From JAIVGV01 sp032229975 (GTDB lineage: Bacteria; Acidobacteriota; Blastocatellia; Pyrinomonadales; Pyrinomonadaceae): a DNA stretch of 64,000 bases. Position 1 is the first letter of the stretch. Every line of letters begins with the position of its first letter. Of this stretch, positions 43,317-53,414 are shown piece by piece. Position numbers and translations under genes: made by a program. Location: NCBI GenBank assembly GCA_032229975.1, contig JAVXVG010000024.1:113737-177736 (forward strand), given 5' to 3'. Below the pieces are notes generated by a model. That model was not told the DNA's origin. It ran no database searches and was given only the letters and a program-made list of their open reading frames with translations.

Positions 43317-43390
43317 CGAACTCTGCTTATCACGTCTTAAATTTTTCTGACGCGAGCGCGCGTCTCGCTTGCGAGAGGGACGAGAGAGCC

Positions 43391-45073
<1,683 letters not shown>

Positions 45074-45140
45074 AAATTTACTCATCGATTCATTGATTCA
45101 TTTTCCCATTTGATCAATGAGTCAATGCTCCAATGTGTCA
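45074..45140. repeat. AATCAAT-type degenerate hairpin between mutase subunit genes
   Basis: CATTGATTCATT-type units (about 45085-45106) face inverted TGATCAATGAGTCAATGCTCCAATG (from 45112). It fills the spacer and ends at the B12-subunit start, so an upstream ATG at 45117 is part of the repeat. Confidence 0.7.
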
Positions 45141-45548
45141 ATGGATCAATCTCGCAAGATTCGCGTTCTCGTCGCCAAGCCCGGTCTCGACGGTCATGAT
45201 CGTGGGGCGAAGGTCATCGCGCGCGCACTGCGCGACGCAGGGATGGAAGTCATCTACACGGGTCTGCGGCAGACGCCGGAGATGATCGCCGCCGCCGCTT
45301 CGCAGGAGGACGTTGATGCGGTCGGCGTTTCGATCTTGAGCGGCGCGCACAACACGCTCTGCCCGCGCATCGTCGATCTTTTGCGCGAGCGCGGGATGGA
45401 TGATTGTCTCGTCGTCGTCGGCGGCATCATCCCGAAAGAAGATATCGCGCGCCTCAAGGAGCAGGGCGTCTCCGAAGTCTTCCCGCCCGGCACTTCGACC
45501 GAGGACATCGTCAAGTTCCTGCGCGCCAACGTCCAGCCGCGTACATGA
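45141..45548 (+). CDS. Cobalamin-binding small subunit of the acyl-CoA mutase
   Basis: From ATG 45141 the product has 135 residues and forms the B12-binding Rossmann domain of the mutase. The cobalt-ligand motif is GLDGHDRG (His in DxHxxG, near 17-24), with DAVGVSILSGAHNTL near 62-76 and VVVGGIIPKEDI near 92-103, then FPPGTSTEDIV. The same subunit is fused at the C-terminus in classical mutases; here it is separate, as in archaeal-type and isobutyryl-CoA mutases. Its stop overlaps the next start in ATGA. Confidence 0.95.
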   Translation: MDQSRKIRVLVAKPGLDGHDRGAKVIARALRDAGMEVIYTGLRQTPEMIAAAASQEDVDAVGVSILSGAHNTLCPRIVDLLRERGMDDCLVVVGGIIPKEDIARLKEQGVSEVFPPGTSTEDIVKFLRANVQPRT

Positions 45549-46195
45549 ACAACGACGAACGACAGTCGCACTTGGAGTCTCACGCTTCCGACTCTCAAAC
45601 TCTCATCGTTGTCGAAGAACGCGACTCGCTCGCCGTCATACGTCTCAACCGGCCCACCGAACGCAATCCACTTTCAATCTCTACACTCGAAGAACTCGAT
45701 GCCGTCGTCTCTGCGCTCTCAACCCGCGTCGATCTCCGCGCGCTCATCTTCACAGGCATGGGCGACGTGTTCGCCTCCGGCGCAAACATCCGCGAGCTAC
45801 AACTACTCACGCACAACACAGCGCACGAGTTTGCACGACGCGGCCAACGTCTCATGCAAAAGATCGCCGACGCACCGCAACTCACCATCGCCGCCATCAA
45901 CGGCTACTGCATGGGCGGCGGTCTCGATCTCGCGCTCGCCTGCGACCTGCGCGTCGCATCACCTAGGGCCACCTTCGCACACCCCGGCGCGCGTCTCGGC
46001 ATCATCACCGGCTGGGGCGGCACGCAAAGACTGCCGCGACTCATCGGCGTGACACGCGCGCTCGAACTCTTCGCGACGGCGCGACGACTGACGAGCGACG
46101 AGGCTTTCGAAATCGGTTTGGTAAATCGCATCGGCGATCACGCACTCGAATGCGCGTTGGAACTTGCGCGCGCAAGTCTCCCTTCTTCACGTTGA
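45545..46195 (+). CDS. Enoyl-CoA hydratase/isomerase family protein 1
   Basis: The ATG at 45545 overlaps the mutase stop (ATGA), so translation is coupled. The 216-residue product has the crotonase fold: LAVIRLNRPTERNPLS near 29-44, the first oxyanion block ALIFTGMGDVFASGANI near 66-82, and the second, INGYCMGGGLDLALACDLRVAS near 116-137. HPGARLGIITGWGGTQRLPRL follows. It is shorter than the usual 250-260 residues because it ends soon after the GLVNRIGD segment. The C-terminal trimerisation helices are therefore reduced. Confidence 0.92.
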   Translation: MNNDERQSHLESHASDSQTLIVVEERDSLAVIRLNRPTERNPLSISTLEELDAVVSALSTRVDLRALIFTGMGDVFASGANIRELQLLTHNTAHEFARRGQRLMQKIADAPQLTIAAINGYCMGGGLDLALACDLRVASPRATFAHPGARLGIITGWGGTQRLPRLIGVTRALELFATARRLTSDEAFEIGLVNRIGDHALECALELARASLPSSR

Positions 46196-46250
46196 ACTGT
46201 CGTGTGATGTAAGCGCTTCTGATCAACGCGACGTAGATCGAGATCGCGCG

Positions 46251-47015
46251 TCAATTTTTCTTGAGGAAGCGCGCGATGCCCTGCTGGCAGTCGTCGGTCA
46301 TGCGGGCGATGGCATTAACATCAACGCCCGCCGCGAGCGCGGCGTCGAAGGTTAAGCCGTCCATCTGATAGAGCAGTCGCTTCGTGAGCGTGACGGCGGA
46401 GAGACTGACGCGCTCGAAGCCCGCGACGTATTTCTCAACCTCCGACTCAAACTCTTCATCGTCAAACACGCGATTGACGAGACCGATGCGCTCGGCCTCT
46501 TCCGCGCCGATCTCTGTGCCGCGTGTTGCCAGCTCGAAGGCGCGCTTCTCCGAGACGTTGCGGCGCAGGATCGCCATGACCATCGCGGGCACGAAGCCGA
46601 TCTTCACTTCCGGGTAACCGAAACGAGCCGTGCGTGCGGCGAGCACGATGTCGCACGCTGTGGCGAGACCGCAGCCGCCCGCGAGGGCCCGTCCGCGCAC
46701 CGCCGCGACGACGGGCACGCGCACGCGACGTATGAGCGCGAGGAGATCGGCGAGCGTGCGCGCGTCTTCGAGATTTTCGTCAATCGATGCTTCGGAAATT
46801 TTTTGCAGCGCGGAGAGGTCCGCGCCGGAGCAAAAGTCCGCGCCCGCGCCCGTTAAGACGACGACGCGCACCGCATCGTCTGCGTCCGCCGCGCGCAACG
46901 CATCTTTCAGATCAGCGATGAGTGCGTCGTTGAGCGCGTTGCGCTTCTCCGGTCGGTTCAGCGTGACGAGTCCGACCGCGCCCTCGACCGAATAGATGAC
47001 AGGCTTCTCTTTCAT
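46251..47015 (-). CDS. Enoyl-CoA hydratase/isomerase family protein 2
   Basis: From ATG 47015 (MKEKPVIYSV) the protein has 254 residues, the usual crotonase size. Blocks are LVTLNRPEKRNALND near 16-30, VVVLTGAGADFCSGADLSAL near 49-68, AAVRGRALAGGCGLATACDIVLA near 103-125, and YPEVKIGFVPAMVMAILRR. A C-terminal trimerisation region follows. Glu residues lie where hydratases have catalytic acids, but the reaction remains uncertain. A much longer open frame upstream is not coding. It faces hydratase 1 tail to tail. Confidence 0.93.
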   Translation of the reverse strand: MKEKPVIYSVEGAVGLVTLNRPEKRNALNDALIADLKDALRAADADDAVRVVVLTGAGADFCSGADLSALQKISEASIDENLEDARTLADLLALIRRVRVPVVAAVRGRALAGGCGLATACDIVLAARTARFGYPEVKIGFVPAMVMAILRRNVSEKRAFELATRGTEIGAEEAERIGLVNRVFDDEEFESEVEKYVAGFERVSLSAVTLTKRLLYQMDGLTFDAALAAGVDVNAIARMTDDCQQGIARFLKKN

Positions 47016-47052
47016 CACAGACAGGCGTGTGATCTCAAACTGCGTGACGTTA

Positions 47053-47967
47053 TCAAACTCCGGCCCGCGTCGTGTCGCCTTCCGAGAGAAAACTGAGCAG
47101 CGCGGCGTTGACCTCGTTCGGATACTCCTGCTGTACCCAGTGGCCCGCACGCGCGAGTCGCACTTCGCGGAACGAAGCAGAGACGTATGAGCCAACGTCG
47201 CGCACGGTTTCGGGGACGACGAAGGCGTCGCGCTCGCCGTAGATGAAGAGCGTGGGCGAGGTCGAGTAGATGCGTGCTCCGTTGCCAAGCCGATCAGAGA
47301 TCATCGAAAAGACATTCGCTCGATAGTAGTTGATGCCGGCGGTCAGAGCAGTCACGTCGCTCGACACGCCACGACGCTTGAGGGCCTCTTTGTAGAACGC
47401 GATATCGGCGTCGGTGAAAGTGCCCGCGCGCGCCGTCTTCTTGAACATCAGCGCGAGCTGCGCGAAGTCGTTCGCGGCGATGCGTCGTTCGGGAAGCACA
47501 GGCAGTTGGAAGAAGAGCATGTACCAACTGCGCGCGAGCTGTCGTAAGTTAAAGTTATCGAACCACGCGCGAAAAGGGGGGACTTGCAGGACGGCCAGAC
47601 GACTCACGTATTCGGGATGATAGCGCGCGACCGCCCATGCGACGCCTGCGCCCCAGTCGTGGCCGACGATGGCAGCTTCGCGCGCGCCGAAATGTCTGAT
47701 GAGGCCCGTCGTGTCGTCAACGAGATGCGACAACTTGTAGTCTTCGACGCGCTCCGGCTTGTCGCTCAAGTTGTAGCCGCGCAAATCTGGCGCGACGACG
47801 TGAAAGTGTTCGCCGAGCGCGGCGAGTTGATGACGCCACGAGTACCAGAATTCGGGGAAGCCGTGCAGCAGCAGGACGAGTGGACGGTGGCCCTCGCCTG
47901 ATTCTGCGTAGTGCAAGCGCACGTCGCCCACCTGCGCGTAGCCGTGCCGGATGGCTGGTTCACTCAT
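47053..47967 (-). CDS. Alpha/beta hydrolase, epoxide-hydrolase-like
   Basis: This 304-residue protein has the alpha/beta hydrolase fold with the oxyanion motif LHGFPEFWYSWRHQL near 35-49. The nucleophile Asp104 lies in VGHDWGAGVAW and the catalytic His in RAGHWVQQEYP near the C-terminus. An Asp nucleophile with a HGFPE loop is typical of soluble epoxide hydrolases and haloalkane dehalogenase relatives. The cap domain (about 130-220) has a Tyr-containing helix that could polarise the epoxide. It lies in a minus-strand run with acyl-CoA genes, 37 bases before hydratase 2. Confidence 0.9.
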   Translation of the reverse strand: MSEPAIRHGYAQVGDVRLHYAESGEGHRPLVLLLHGFPEFWYSWRHQLAALGEHFHVVAPDLRGYNLSDKPERVEDYKLSHLVDDTTGLIRHFGAREAAIVGHDWGAGVAWAVARYHPEYVSRLAVLQVPPFRAWFDNFNLRQLARSWYMLFFQLPVLPERRIAANDFAQLALMFKKTARAGTFTDADIAFYKEALKRRGVSSDVTALTAGINYYRANVFSMISDRLGNGARIYSTSPTLFIYGERDAFVVPETVRDVGSYVSASFREVRLARAGHWVQQEYPNEVNAALLSFLSEGDTTRAGV

Positions 47968-47969
47968 AC

Positions 47970-48392
47970 TTAGCGGCTGCGTTTCTTTTGCTCCTTAGCG
48001 ATGGACTCAAGACCGCGAGCCAACACTTCATGCAGCAACTCTATTCTGCCTCCGAGCTTTGAACGGTTGGGACTCTTCTTCTTCTCACTTAAACCTCGTT
48101 GCTTTACGAGCAAGGCAAACCGCTCAATGTCTTCTGGTAGCAGAACAGGGTTGTGTAGCAACTCCTCGTGACACTCATAACAGAAAACTCCGCTTTGCCC
48201 TTCGCAACTCCAAGGGCAGGTCGGAAACACCTTTTCTCTATACGTGCCCCGACGATTCGCGGAGCGTCCGAAAAAGCGTTCCGCAACATAGTGATGTCTT
48301 GTTGCGTGACTGCGCCCTTCGCTGGTGGGACGCGCGTAAGTGCCTGCCGTTCGGTGCAGGTTGCAGCCACAGATTGCACAATGCTCAGTCAT
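47970..48392 (-). CDS. HNH-like zinc-binding protein, unknown function
   Basis: The 140-residue product begins with a Cys pair (CAICGCN near 5-11) and contains RHHYVAERFFGRS near 32-44. A second metal site is CPWSCEG with FCYECHEELLHNPV near 59-83. A lysine-rich helical tail ends in KEQKKRSR. The arrangement resembles a treble-clef HNH nuclease fold, but a clear catalytic Asn-His set is not certain. Its DNA is less GC-rich than flanking genes. It sits two bases before the hydrolase gene, in the middle of an acyl-CoA operon, so it may be a recent insertion. Confidence 0.65.
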   Translation of the reverse strand: MTEHCAICGCNLHRTAGTYARPTSEGRSHATRHHYVAERFFGRSANRRGTYREKVFPTCPWSCEGQSGVFCYECHEELLHNPVLLPEDIERFALLVKQRGLSEKKKSPNRSKLGGRIELLHEVLARGLESIAKEQKKRSR

Positions 48393-48412
48393 ATTGTTTC
48401 GTAATAGCTAAA

Positions 48413-48757
48413 TCATTGTAGACCGAGCGAGCGCGCTTCGTCATCGCCGATCTCGATCACCATGCGGAGCAACGCGGTCGAAAGAGTTTTCCCCTGCGCG
48501 TCGGTCATCAAAGAGAGCGTGCCCCCGCCGCCCAGAGATTCGTGCAGCAGGAAGTTGAGAGCCTTGATGTTCGGCAGCTCGAAGCGTTCGACTGTGCCCT
48601 TGCAGATGCCCTCGAAGTGATGTTTGACGCGTTCGGCTGTGACTTCGCTGACGAGCAGAGGGTAAAACTCGTCGCGCAGCGCGATGAGCCCGACGTTCGC
48701 CGTGTCGCCCTTGTCGCCGGAGCGCGCGTGCGCGAGTTTGACCAGTTGTACTTTCAT
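48413..48757 (-). CDS. AtuA C-terminal domain-like protein
   Basis: From ATG 48757 (MKVQLVKLAHAR) the product has 114 residues. It matches the small alpha/beta domain at the end of larger AtuA-type (DUF1446) proteins: LAHARSGDKGDTANVGLIA near 7-25, RFELPNIKALNFLLHESLGGGG near 64-85. An upstream TTG at 48838 would overlap the atuA-like stop and is an alternative start. It lies directly after the AtuA-like gene, so the two parts of a usual single protein are encoded separately. Confidence 0.85.
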   Translation of the reverse strand: MKVQLVKLAHARSGDKGDTANVGLIALRDEFYPLLVSEVTAERVKHHFEGICKGTVERFELPNIKALNFLLHESLGGGGTLSLMTDAQGKTLSTALLRMVIEIGDDEARSLGLQ

Positions 48758-48834
48758 CGTCGATAAAGATTTCTGTCGGCGCGTGTCAAGCTTTATCACC
48801 GCGCCGCCCTCGTTCTCCCATCTCGCCACGTCGT

Positions 48835-50202
48835 TCAAACTTCCAACACCTCCACGCGCGTTTCAATCTCCGTCTTCGGGATGAGCGCGGGCCAGTAGGC
48901 GACGATCTCTTCGACCTTCGGGCGACCGCCCGCAAAGCCCGTCACGCCGGGAGGGCCGGTCAGGACGAGCGGCGCGATCTCTTTCGTGAATCGCTCCACG
49001 TCAGCGCGATCCGAACCGCGCACGCCGACGCGCAACTGCACTTCCGGTGCGTCCCGGTCAGGTTCGCCCGCGAGCGCGCCGTGCGTGGCGTTTGCGCCGA
49101 CGAACTCTGTGTGGATGAGATCGAATTTGAGACCGAGTCGTTCGAGTCGCGCGCGTAGTATCTGATCGGCGGCGCGCGCTTTGGCGTATGCATCGGGCCA
49201 CGAATAGACGAGCGTGCCGACGGCTTTGAATCCGGCGGAGTAGCTGATCGAAACTTTATAGAACGCGGTCGCGGGCTTGCCCTTAATGCCGTGAACGCGC
49301 ACGCGGTCAGCACCAGCGTCTTCGAGTTGGATCGATGTGAAGTCAGCGACGCAATCGGGCGTGATGTACTCGTGCGGATCGCCCATCTCGTAAACAAGCT
49401 GTTCCTTGATCGAGGGGACGCTCACGCGCCCGCCCGTGCCATCGTGTTTCGTGATGACGAACGTGCCATCGGGTGAGCCTTCAACAATCGGGAAACCGAC
49501 GTTGGCGAGATCGGGAATTGATTCCCACTCATACTGGCAGTTGCCGCCCGAAGCCTGCGCGCCGCATTCGATGATGTGGCCCGCGATGGTTCCGGCGGCG
49601 AGCCTGTCCCAGTCGTCCGCGCGCCAGCCGAACTCGTGTATGAGCGGCGCGAGTGTAAGTCCTGTATCGGTCGCGCGGCCGGTGATGACGACCTGCGCGC
49701 CGCCTGCAAGGGCTTCGACCAGAGGCTGCGCGCCGAGATAGACGTTCGCGCTCTGGATCGACGCGCGCACGCTTGAAAGCGGCTCGCCTGTGTCCATGTT
49801 GCGCAGTTCTATGCCGCGCGAAAGAAACTCGTCGATGCGCTCCATGATGTCGTCGCCGATGACGATCCCGATCTTCATGCGACCAGACAGACCGAGTTCG
49901 CGCGCTACATCGGCGACCGCCGCCGCGCACGCCGGAGGGTTGACGCCGCCCGCGTTCGCCGTGACGCGAATATTTTTTTCGACGCAGCGTGGCAGAATCT
50001 CGCGCATCAAGGGCACGAAGTCGCGCGCGTAACCGGCCCCCGGGTCGCGTGCGCGCTGCTTCTGCATGATCGACATCGTGACTTCGGCGAGATAGTCGAG
50101 CATCAGGTAGTCGATCTCACCGCCCTCGACTTGGCGGACGGGCGCATCGAGCAGGTCGCCCCAGAAGCCCTGCCCACTGGCGATCTTGATCTTCTCTCTC
50201 AT
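48835..50202 (-). CDS. AtuA-like (DUF1446) protein
   Basis: This 455-residue protein has the DUF1446 domain, named after Pseudomonas AtuA in acyclic terpene (citronellol/geraniol) use. Family blocks include IASGQGFWGD near 6-15, IDYLMLDYLAEVTMSIM, RVTANAGGVNPPACAAAV near 78-95, VYLGAQPLVEALAGGAQVVITGRATDTGLTLAPLIHEF near 160-197 and GNCQYEW. The precise reaction is unknown. Many relatives carry an extra C-terminal domain, here a separate gene. The nearby carboxyltransferase and hydratases suggest branched acyl-CoA breakdown. Confidence 0.92.
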   Translation of the reverse strand: MREKIKIASGQGFWGDLLDAPVRQVEGGEIDYLMLDYLAEVTMSIMQKQRARDPGAGYARDFVPLMREILPRCVEKNIRVTANAGGVNPPACAAAVADVARELGLSGRMKIGIVIGDDIMERIDEFLSRGIELRNMDTGEPLSSVRASIQSANVYLGAQPLVEALAGGAQVVITGRATDTGLTLAPLIHEFGWRADDWDRLAAGTIAGHIIECGAQASGGNCQYEWESIPDLANVGFPIVEGSPDGTFVITKHDGTGGRVSVPSIKEQLVYEMGDPHEYITPDCVADFTSIQLEDAGADRVRVHGIKGKPATAFYKVSISYSAGFKAVGTLVYSWPDAYAKARAADQILRARLERLGLKFDLIHTEFVGANATHGALAGEPDRDAPEVQLRVGVRGSDRADVERFTKEIAPLVLTGPPGVTGFAGGRPKVEEIVAYWPALIPKTEIETRVEVLEV

Positions 50203-50317
50203 CAGTTCAAAAATTTCGCGCGACGAAAAAGGAAAAGGCGAAGGTGAAGACCGCGCGACAAGTCTAAAGTCCGCACGCGGTCTTCACTTCCGCCTCTGCC
50301 CTTCAGCCTTTCCGCCC

Positions 50318-51349
50318 TTAGTTCGACGGAGGCGGCGTGTTGCTGTTGTTCGTGTTGCCCATGTTCCCGTTCATGTTCGTGTTGCTGCCGCGACGCGAGC
50401 CGCGACGACGGCCACCACGGCGCGCATGTGTCGCCGCCGGAGCCGCCGAAGCATCGGCGGGAGCAGCGGAAGCGTCCGCAGGAGTCGCGGTCGCTTCGGG
50501 CGCGGGTGGCGGTGGCGCGGCCATCATGCCGTGACGACCGCGACGACCTGCGCGACGACCACCGCCGCCCGTCGTGAACGAGAACGAATGTGGCTCGCCC
50601 TTGATGCTCATCAGCGACAAGCCGCTCGCGCCCATCTTCTTCGCGCGCAGGGAGACGATGGTCGCGGGCAGCGTCGTGCCGAAGCGCATCGAGACGGCGA
50701 TCTGGCCGGGCCACTGGTGCGCTGTGAGCGTGCCGCTCTGCGGACTGCCGCCCGCATCGAGCGTGAAGGTGTTGCCGGTGATGGTGAGCGTGGCGGGGCC
50801 ATTCATGTTCATGTCGGGCGCGCTGACCGTGCCGGTGTAAGTGCCGGAGAGATCAACGTCGCTGCCCGCCGTGCCCATGTTCATCATGCCGCCGGTCTGC
50901 ATCGCACCGGAAGTGCCAGCCGGAGGAGCCGCGCTCGTTGTGTCTGCCGCCGCAGGCATCATAGAAGCGCGACGACCGCGACGGCCACGACGACCGTGGC
51001 GGCCCATGTTCATGTTACCCGACATGCCGCCCGACATGTTCGAGTTGTCGTTCGTTTGCATCGAAGTGCCGGACATGTTGGTGTTCGACGTGTCCGACGC
51101 ATTGGCGTTCATCTCGCCGGTGTTCATGTTGCCGCTCGACGCGCGGCGCGAGCCGCGACGACCGCGACGGCGATGCGGCGTGCTCATGTTCGTGTTCGAC
51201 ATGTTGCCGTTCTGCGCCATCGTGTCCTGCGTCGTGCTGCTGTTGGTGTTCTGCGCCAGCGCCGCAAAGCCCGCGCCCGCGAAGACGACCGCGACGAGCA
51301 ACGCGCAGATGGTAGTGAGAAGGTTACGAGCCTGTTTTCTCCGAGTCAT
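50318..51349 (-). CDS. Secreted Asn/Met- and Arg/Gly-rich low-complexity protein
   Basis: The 343-residue product has a clear signal peptide (about 10-32, ending FAALAQ). Low-complexity stretches of Asn, Met, Ser and Thr follow, interrupted by at least four basic RGRRG-type clusters (near 60, 125, 260 and 315). A folded-looking middle (about 165-250) has SGTYTGTVSAPDMNMNGPATLTITGN and ends in SFSFTTGGGGRRAG. The tail is Ala/Pro-rich, then NTNMNGNMGNTNNSNTPPP. I do not recognise a function. Adhesive or nucleic-acid-binding surface roles are possible. Confidence 0.75.
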   Translation of the reverse strand: MTRRKQARNLLTTICALLVAVVFAGAGFAALAQNTNSSTTQDTMAQNGNMSNTNMSTPHRRRGRRGSRRASSGNMNTGEMNANASDTSNTNMSGTSMQTNDNSNMSGGMSGNMNMGRHGRRGRRGRRASMMPAAADTTSAAPPAGTSGAMQTGGMMNMGTAGSDVDLSGTYTGTVSAPDMNMNGPATLTITGNTFTLDAGGSPQSGTLTAHQWPGQIAVSMRFGTTLPATIVSLRAKKMGASGLSLMSIKGEPHSFSFTTGGGGRRAGRRGRHGMMAAPPPPAPEATATPADASAAPADASAAPAATHARRGGRRRGSRRGSNTNMNGNMGNTNNSNTPPPSN

Positions 51350-51520
51350 GTTGGTTCATCCTCCAAGTGTGGTTAAACGTGCAGCGCACAAGTTCTCGCC
51401 CGCGCGAAAAGCAACAGGCGTTCAAAGGGAACAACGATAATCTGCCTACGGGGTTCGTTGGCGCAATTCTCGCACAGAAAGCCGCGCGGTTGCAAAACTT
51501 TCTCGCGGCGGGCGCACAGC

Positions 51521-53302
51521 TCAAGCGAGCACGGGCGGCAGGACGAATTGACCGAGGTGCGCCCCGTCGAAGTTGCCGCTCGTTCGCAAAGCCAACTCGA
51601 TTGCGTCTCTGATCTCTTCGGGCGCGACGACCGCATCGACGAAGCCGCGCGCCGCCGCGTACTTCGCATCCAACTGTCGCTCGTAGTCCTCGCGCACGCG
51701 GGCCATCTCAGCCTTCAATTTGTCATCCGGCTCCGCGCCTTCGCGCTTCAACTTGTCGAGCTGCGTGCCGTAGATCGCCTGCACCGCCGAGTCGCCTTCC
51801 ATCACGCCCATGCGGCCCGTGGGAAGACTGAAAATAAAATCTGGATCGAAGCCTTGACCGGCCATCGCGTAGTAGCCCGCCCCCGATGCGTGGTTGATCG
51901 TCAAGACGATCTTCGGCACGCTCGCCGTCGCCATGGCCTCGACGAAGCGCGCGCCCGCGCGAATGATGCCACTATGTTCCGCTTCGGCTCCGACCATGAA
52001 GCCCGACACGTCTTGCACGAACAGCAGAGGCGTGCGATGACGATTGCACACTTCGATGAAGTAGGCCACCTTCTCCGCAGACTCCGTGTAGATGATGCCG
52101 CCGAAGCGCGGCGGCGCACCTTTCGGTTGTCGAAGAAGCCCACGACTGTTCGCGATCAACCCGACTTGAATCCCGCGCACGCGCGCGTGGCCGGTGATCA
52201 TCTCGCGCGCGTAGTCGGGCTGAAACTCTTCGAGGTGGCCTTCGTCGATCAGACAATCGAGCATGGCGCGCGGATCGTAAGGATGCCTGTGATCTTCCGG
52301 GATGATCTCATAGAGGTCTTCCGCCGCTCGCTTGGCTTCGCGACTCTCGACGAAGGAGAGCAGGCTCGTCTTGCTCGCGGGCAACTCCGCGACGATCTCC
52401 CTGAGCTTCGCGATACACTCTTCGTCGTTCTTCGCGCGATAGTGTGCGACGCCCGAAACTTCTGTGTGCGTGCGCGCGCCGCCGAGCGTCTCGTTGTCGA
52501 TTGATTGCCCTGTCGCGCCTTTGACTAAATTCGCGCCGCCGAGTCCCATGAATGAAGTGCCCTCGACCATCAAGATGATGTCGGAGAGCGCGGGCAGGTA
52601 TGCGCCGCCCGCGACGCAGGGGCCCATCACCGCCGAGAGCTGCGGCACGTGCAGGTAGCGACGCATGATCGAGTTGTAGTAGAAGATGCGCGCCGCGCCG
52701 TACTGACCGGGAAAGACGCCGCCCTGATATGGCAGATTCACGCCCGCCGAATCGACCAAGTAGATGATCGGCACTCGCGAGCGCATCGCGATCTCCTGCG
52801 CGCGCAAAATCTTCTTGATCGTCTCGGGCCACCACGATCCGGCCTTCACCGTCGCATCGTTCGCGACGACGACCACCTCGCGCCCGCTTACGCGACCGAT
52901 GGTCGTGACGACGCCCGCCGAAGGTGCGCCGCCCTTGTACTCGTCGTAAGCGACGAGCATCCCGATCTCCTGCGCATATGCGTTGCGATCAAGCAGAAGC
53001 TCGATGCGCTCGCGCGCCGTGAGCTTGCCTTGGCTGTGCTGCCGCTCGATCTTCTCCGCACCGCCGCCCTGCTTCAACTTCGCTTCGAGTTCGCGCAACT
53101 CTCCGACCAGCCCGCGCAGCCGCGTGCGCTTCTCTTCATCCACGACGCGAGCCGCAACGGGCGGCCCCTTTTCAACGCGCGGCGTTTGCGCTTTCGCTTG
53201 CGGCGCACTTGCGGCGGGCTGCGCGGCGCGCGCTTCGGGCGGCGGCGAAGTCGCTTCGCGCCCGGTCACTTTCCGCAATGGACGTACCTTGAACTCGCTC
53301 AT
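51521..53302 (-). CDS. Acyl-CoA carboxylase carboxyltransferase (beta) subunit
   Basis: This 593-residue subunit transfers the carboxyl from biotin to an acyl-CoA. After an Ala/Pro-rich N-terminal extension (about 60 residues) come two crotonase-like halves. The first has KLTARERIELLLD, IYLVDSAGVNLPYQGGVFPG near 184-203, VMGPCVAGGAYLPAL and FMGLGGANLVKGATGQ. The second has GLIANSRG, PLLFVQDVSGFMVG and SGAGYYAMAGQGFDP. It most resembles methylcrotonyl/geranyl-CoA carboxylase subunits. No biotin-carrying alpha subunit is in the window. Confidence 0.93.
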   Translation of the reverse strand: MSEFKVRPLRKVTGREATSPPPEARAAQPAASAPQAKAQTPRVEKGPPVAARVVDEEKRTRLRGLVGELRELEAKLKQGGGAEKIERQHSQGKLTARERIELLLDRNAYAQEIGMLVAYDEYKGGAPSAGVVTTIGRVSGREVVVVANDATVKAGSWWPETIKKILRAQEIAMRSRVPIIYLVDSAGVNLPYQGGVFPGQYGAARIFYYNSIMRRYLHVPQLSAVMGPCVAGGAYLPALSDIILMVEGTSFMGLGGANLVKGATGQSIDNETLGGARTHTEVSGVAHYRAKNDEECIAKLREIVAELPASKTSLLSFVESREAKRAAEDLYEIIPEDHRHPYDPRAMLDCLIDEGHLEEFQPDYAREMITGHARVRGIQVGLIANSRGLLRQPKGAPPRFGGIIYTESAEKVAYFIEVCNRHRTPLLFVQDVSGFMVGAEAEHSGIIRAGARFVEAMATASVPKIVLTINHASGAGYYAMAGQGFDPDFIFSLPTGRMGVMEGDSAVQAIYGTQLDKLKREGAEPDDKLKAEMARVREDYERQLDAKYAAARGFVDAVVAPEEIRDAIELALRTSGNFDGAHLGQFVLPPVLA

Positions 53303-53414
53303 GGATGAACCGCGAGACGTTTCGGATGATCGAATTTTAGAGCTTAACGATGAGGCAAAAATAGCACAGCAGAGTGACGCGGGACAACGAACCGACTCCT
53401 CATCACGGCGCGGT

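Noticed and set aside
43074..43390. Cobalamin riboswitch sought upstream of the B12-dependent mutase
   Set aside because: I found no B12-box-like GCCACTG motif or suitable folding; a plain sigma-70 promoter explains the region.
46250..46420. Possible frameshift or duplication, because two enoyl-CoA hydratase genes meet tail to tail
   Set aside because: Both have complete catalytic blocks and differ in sequence. They are separate paralogues.
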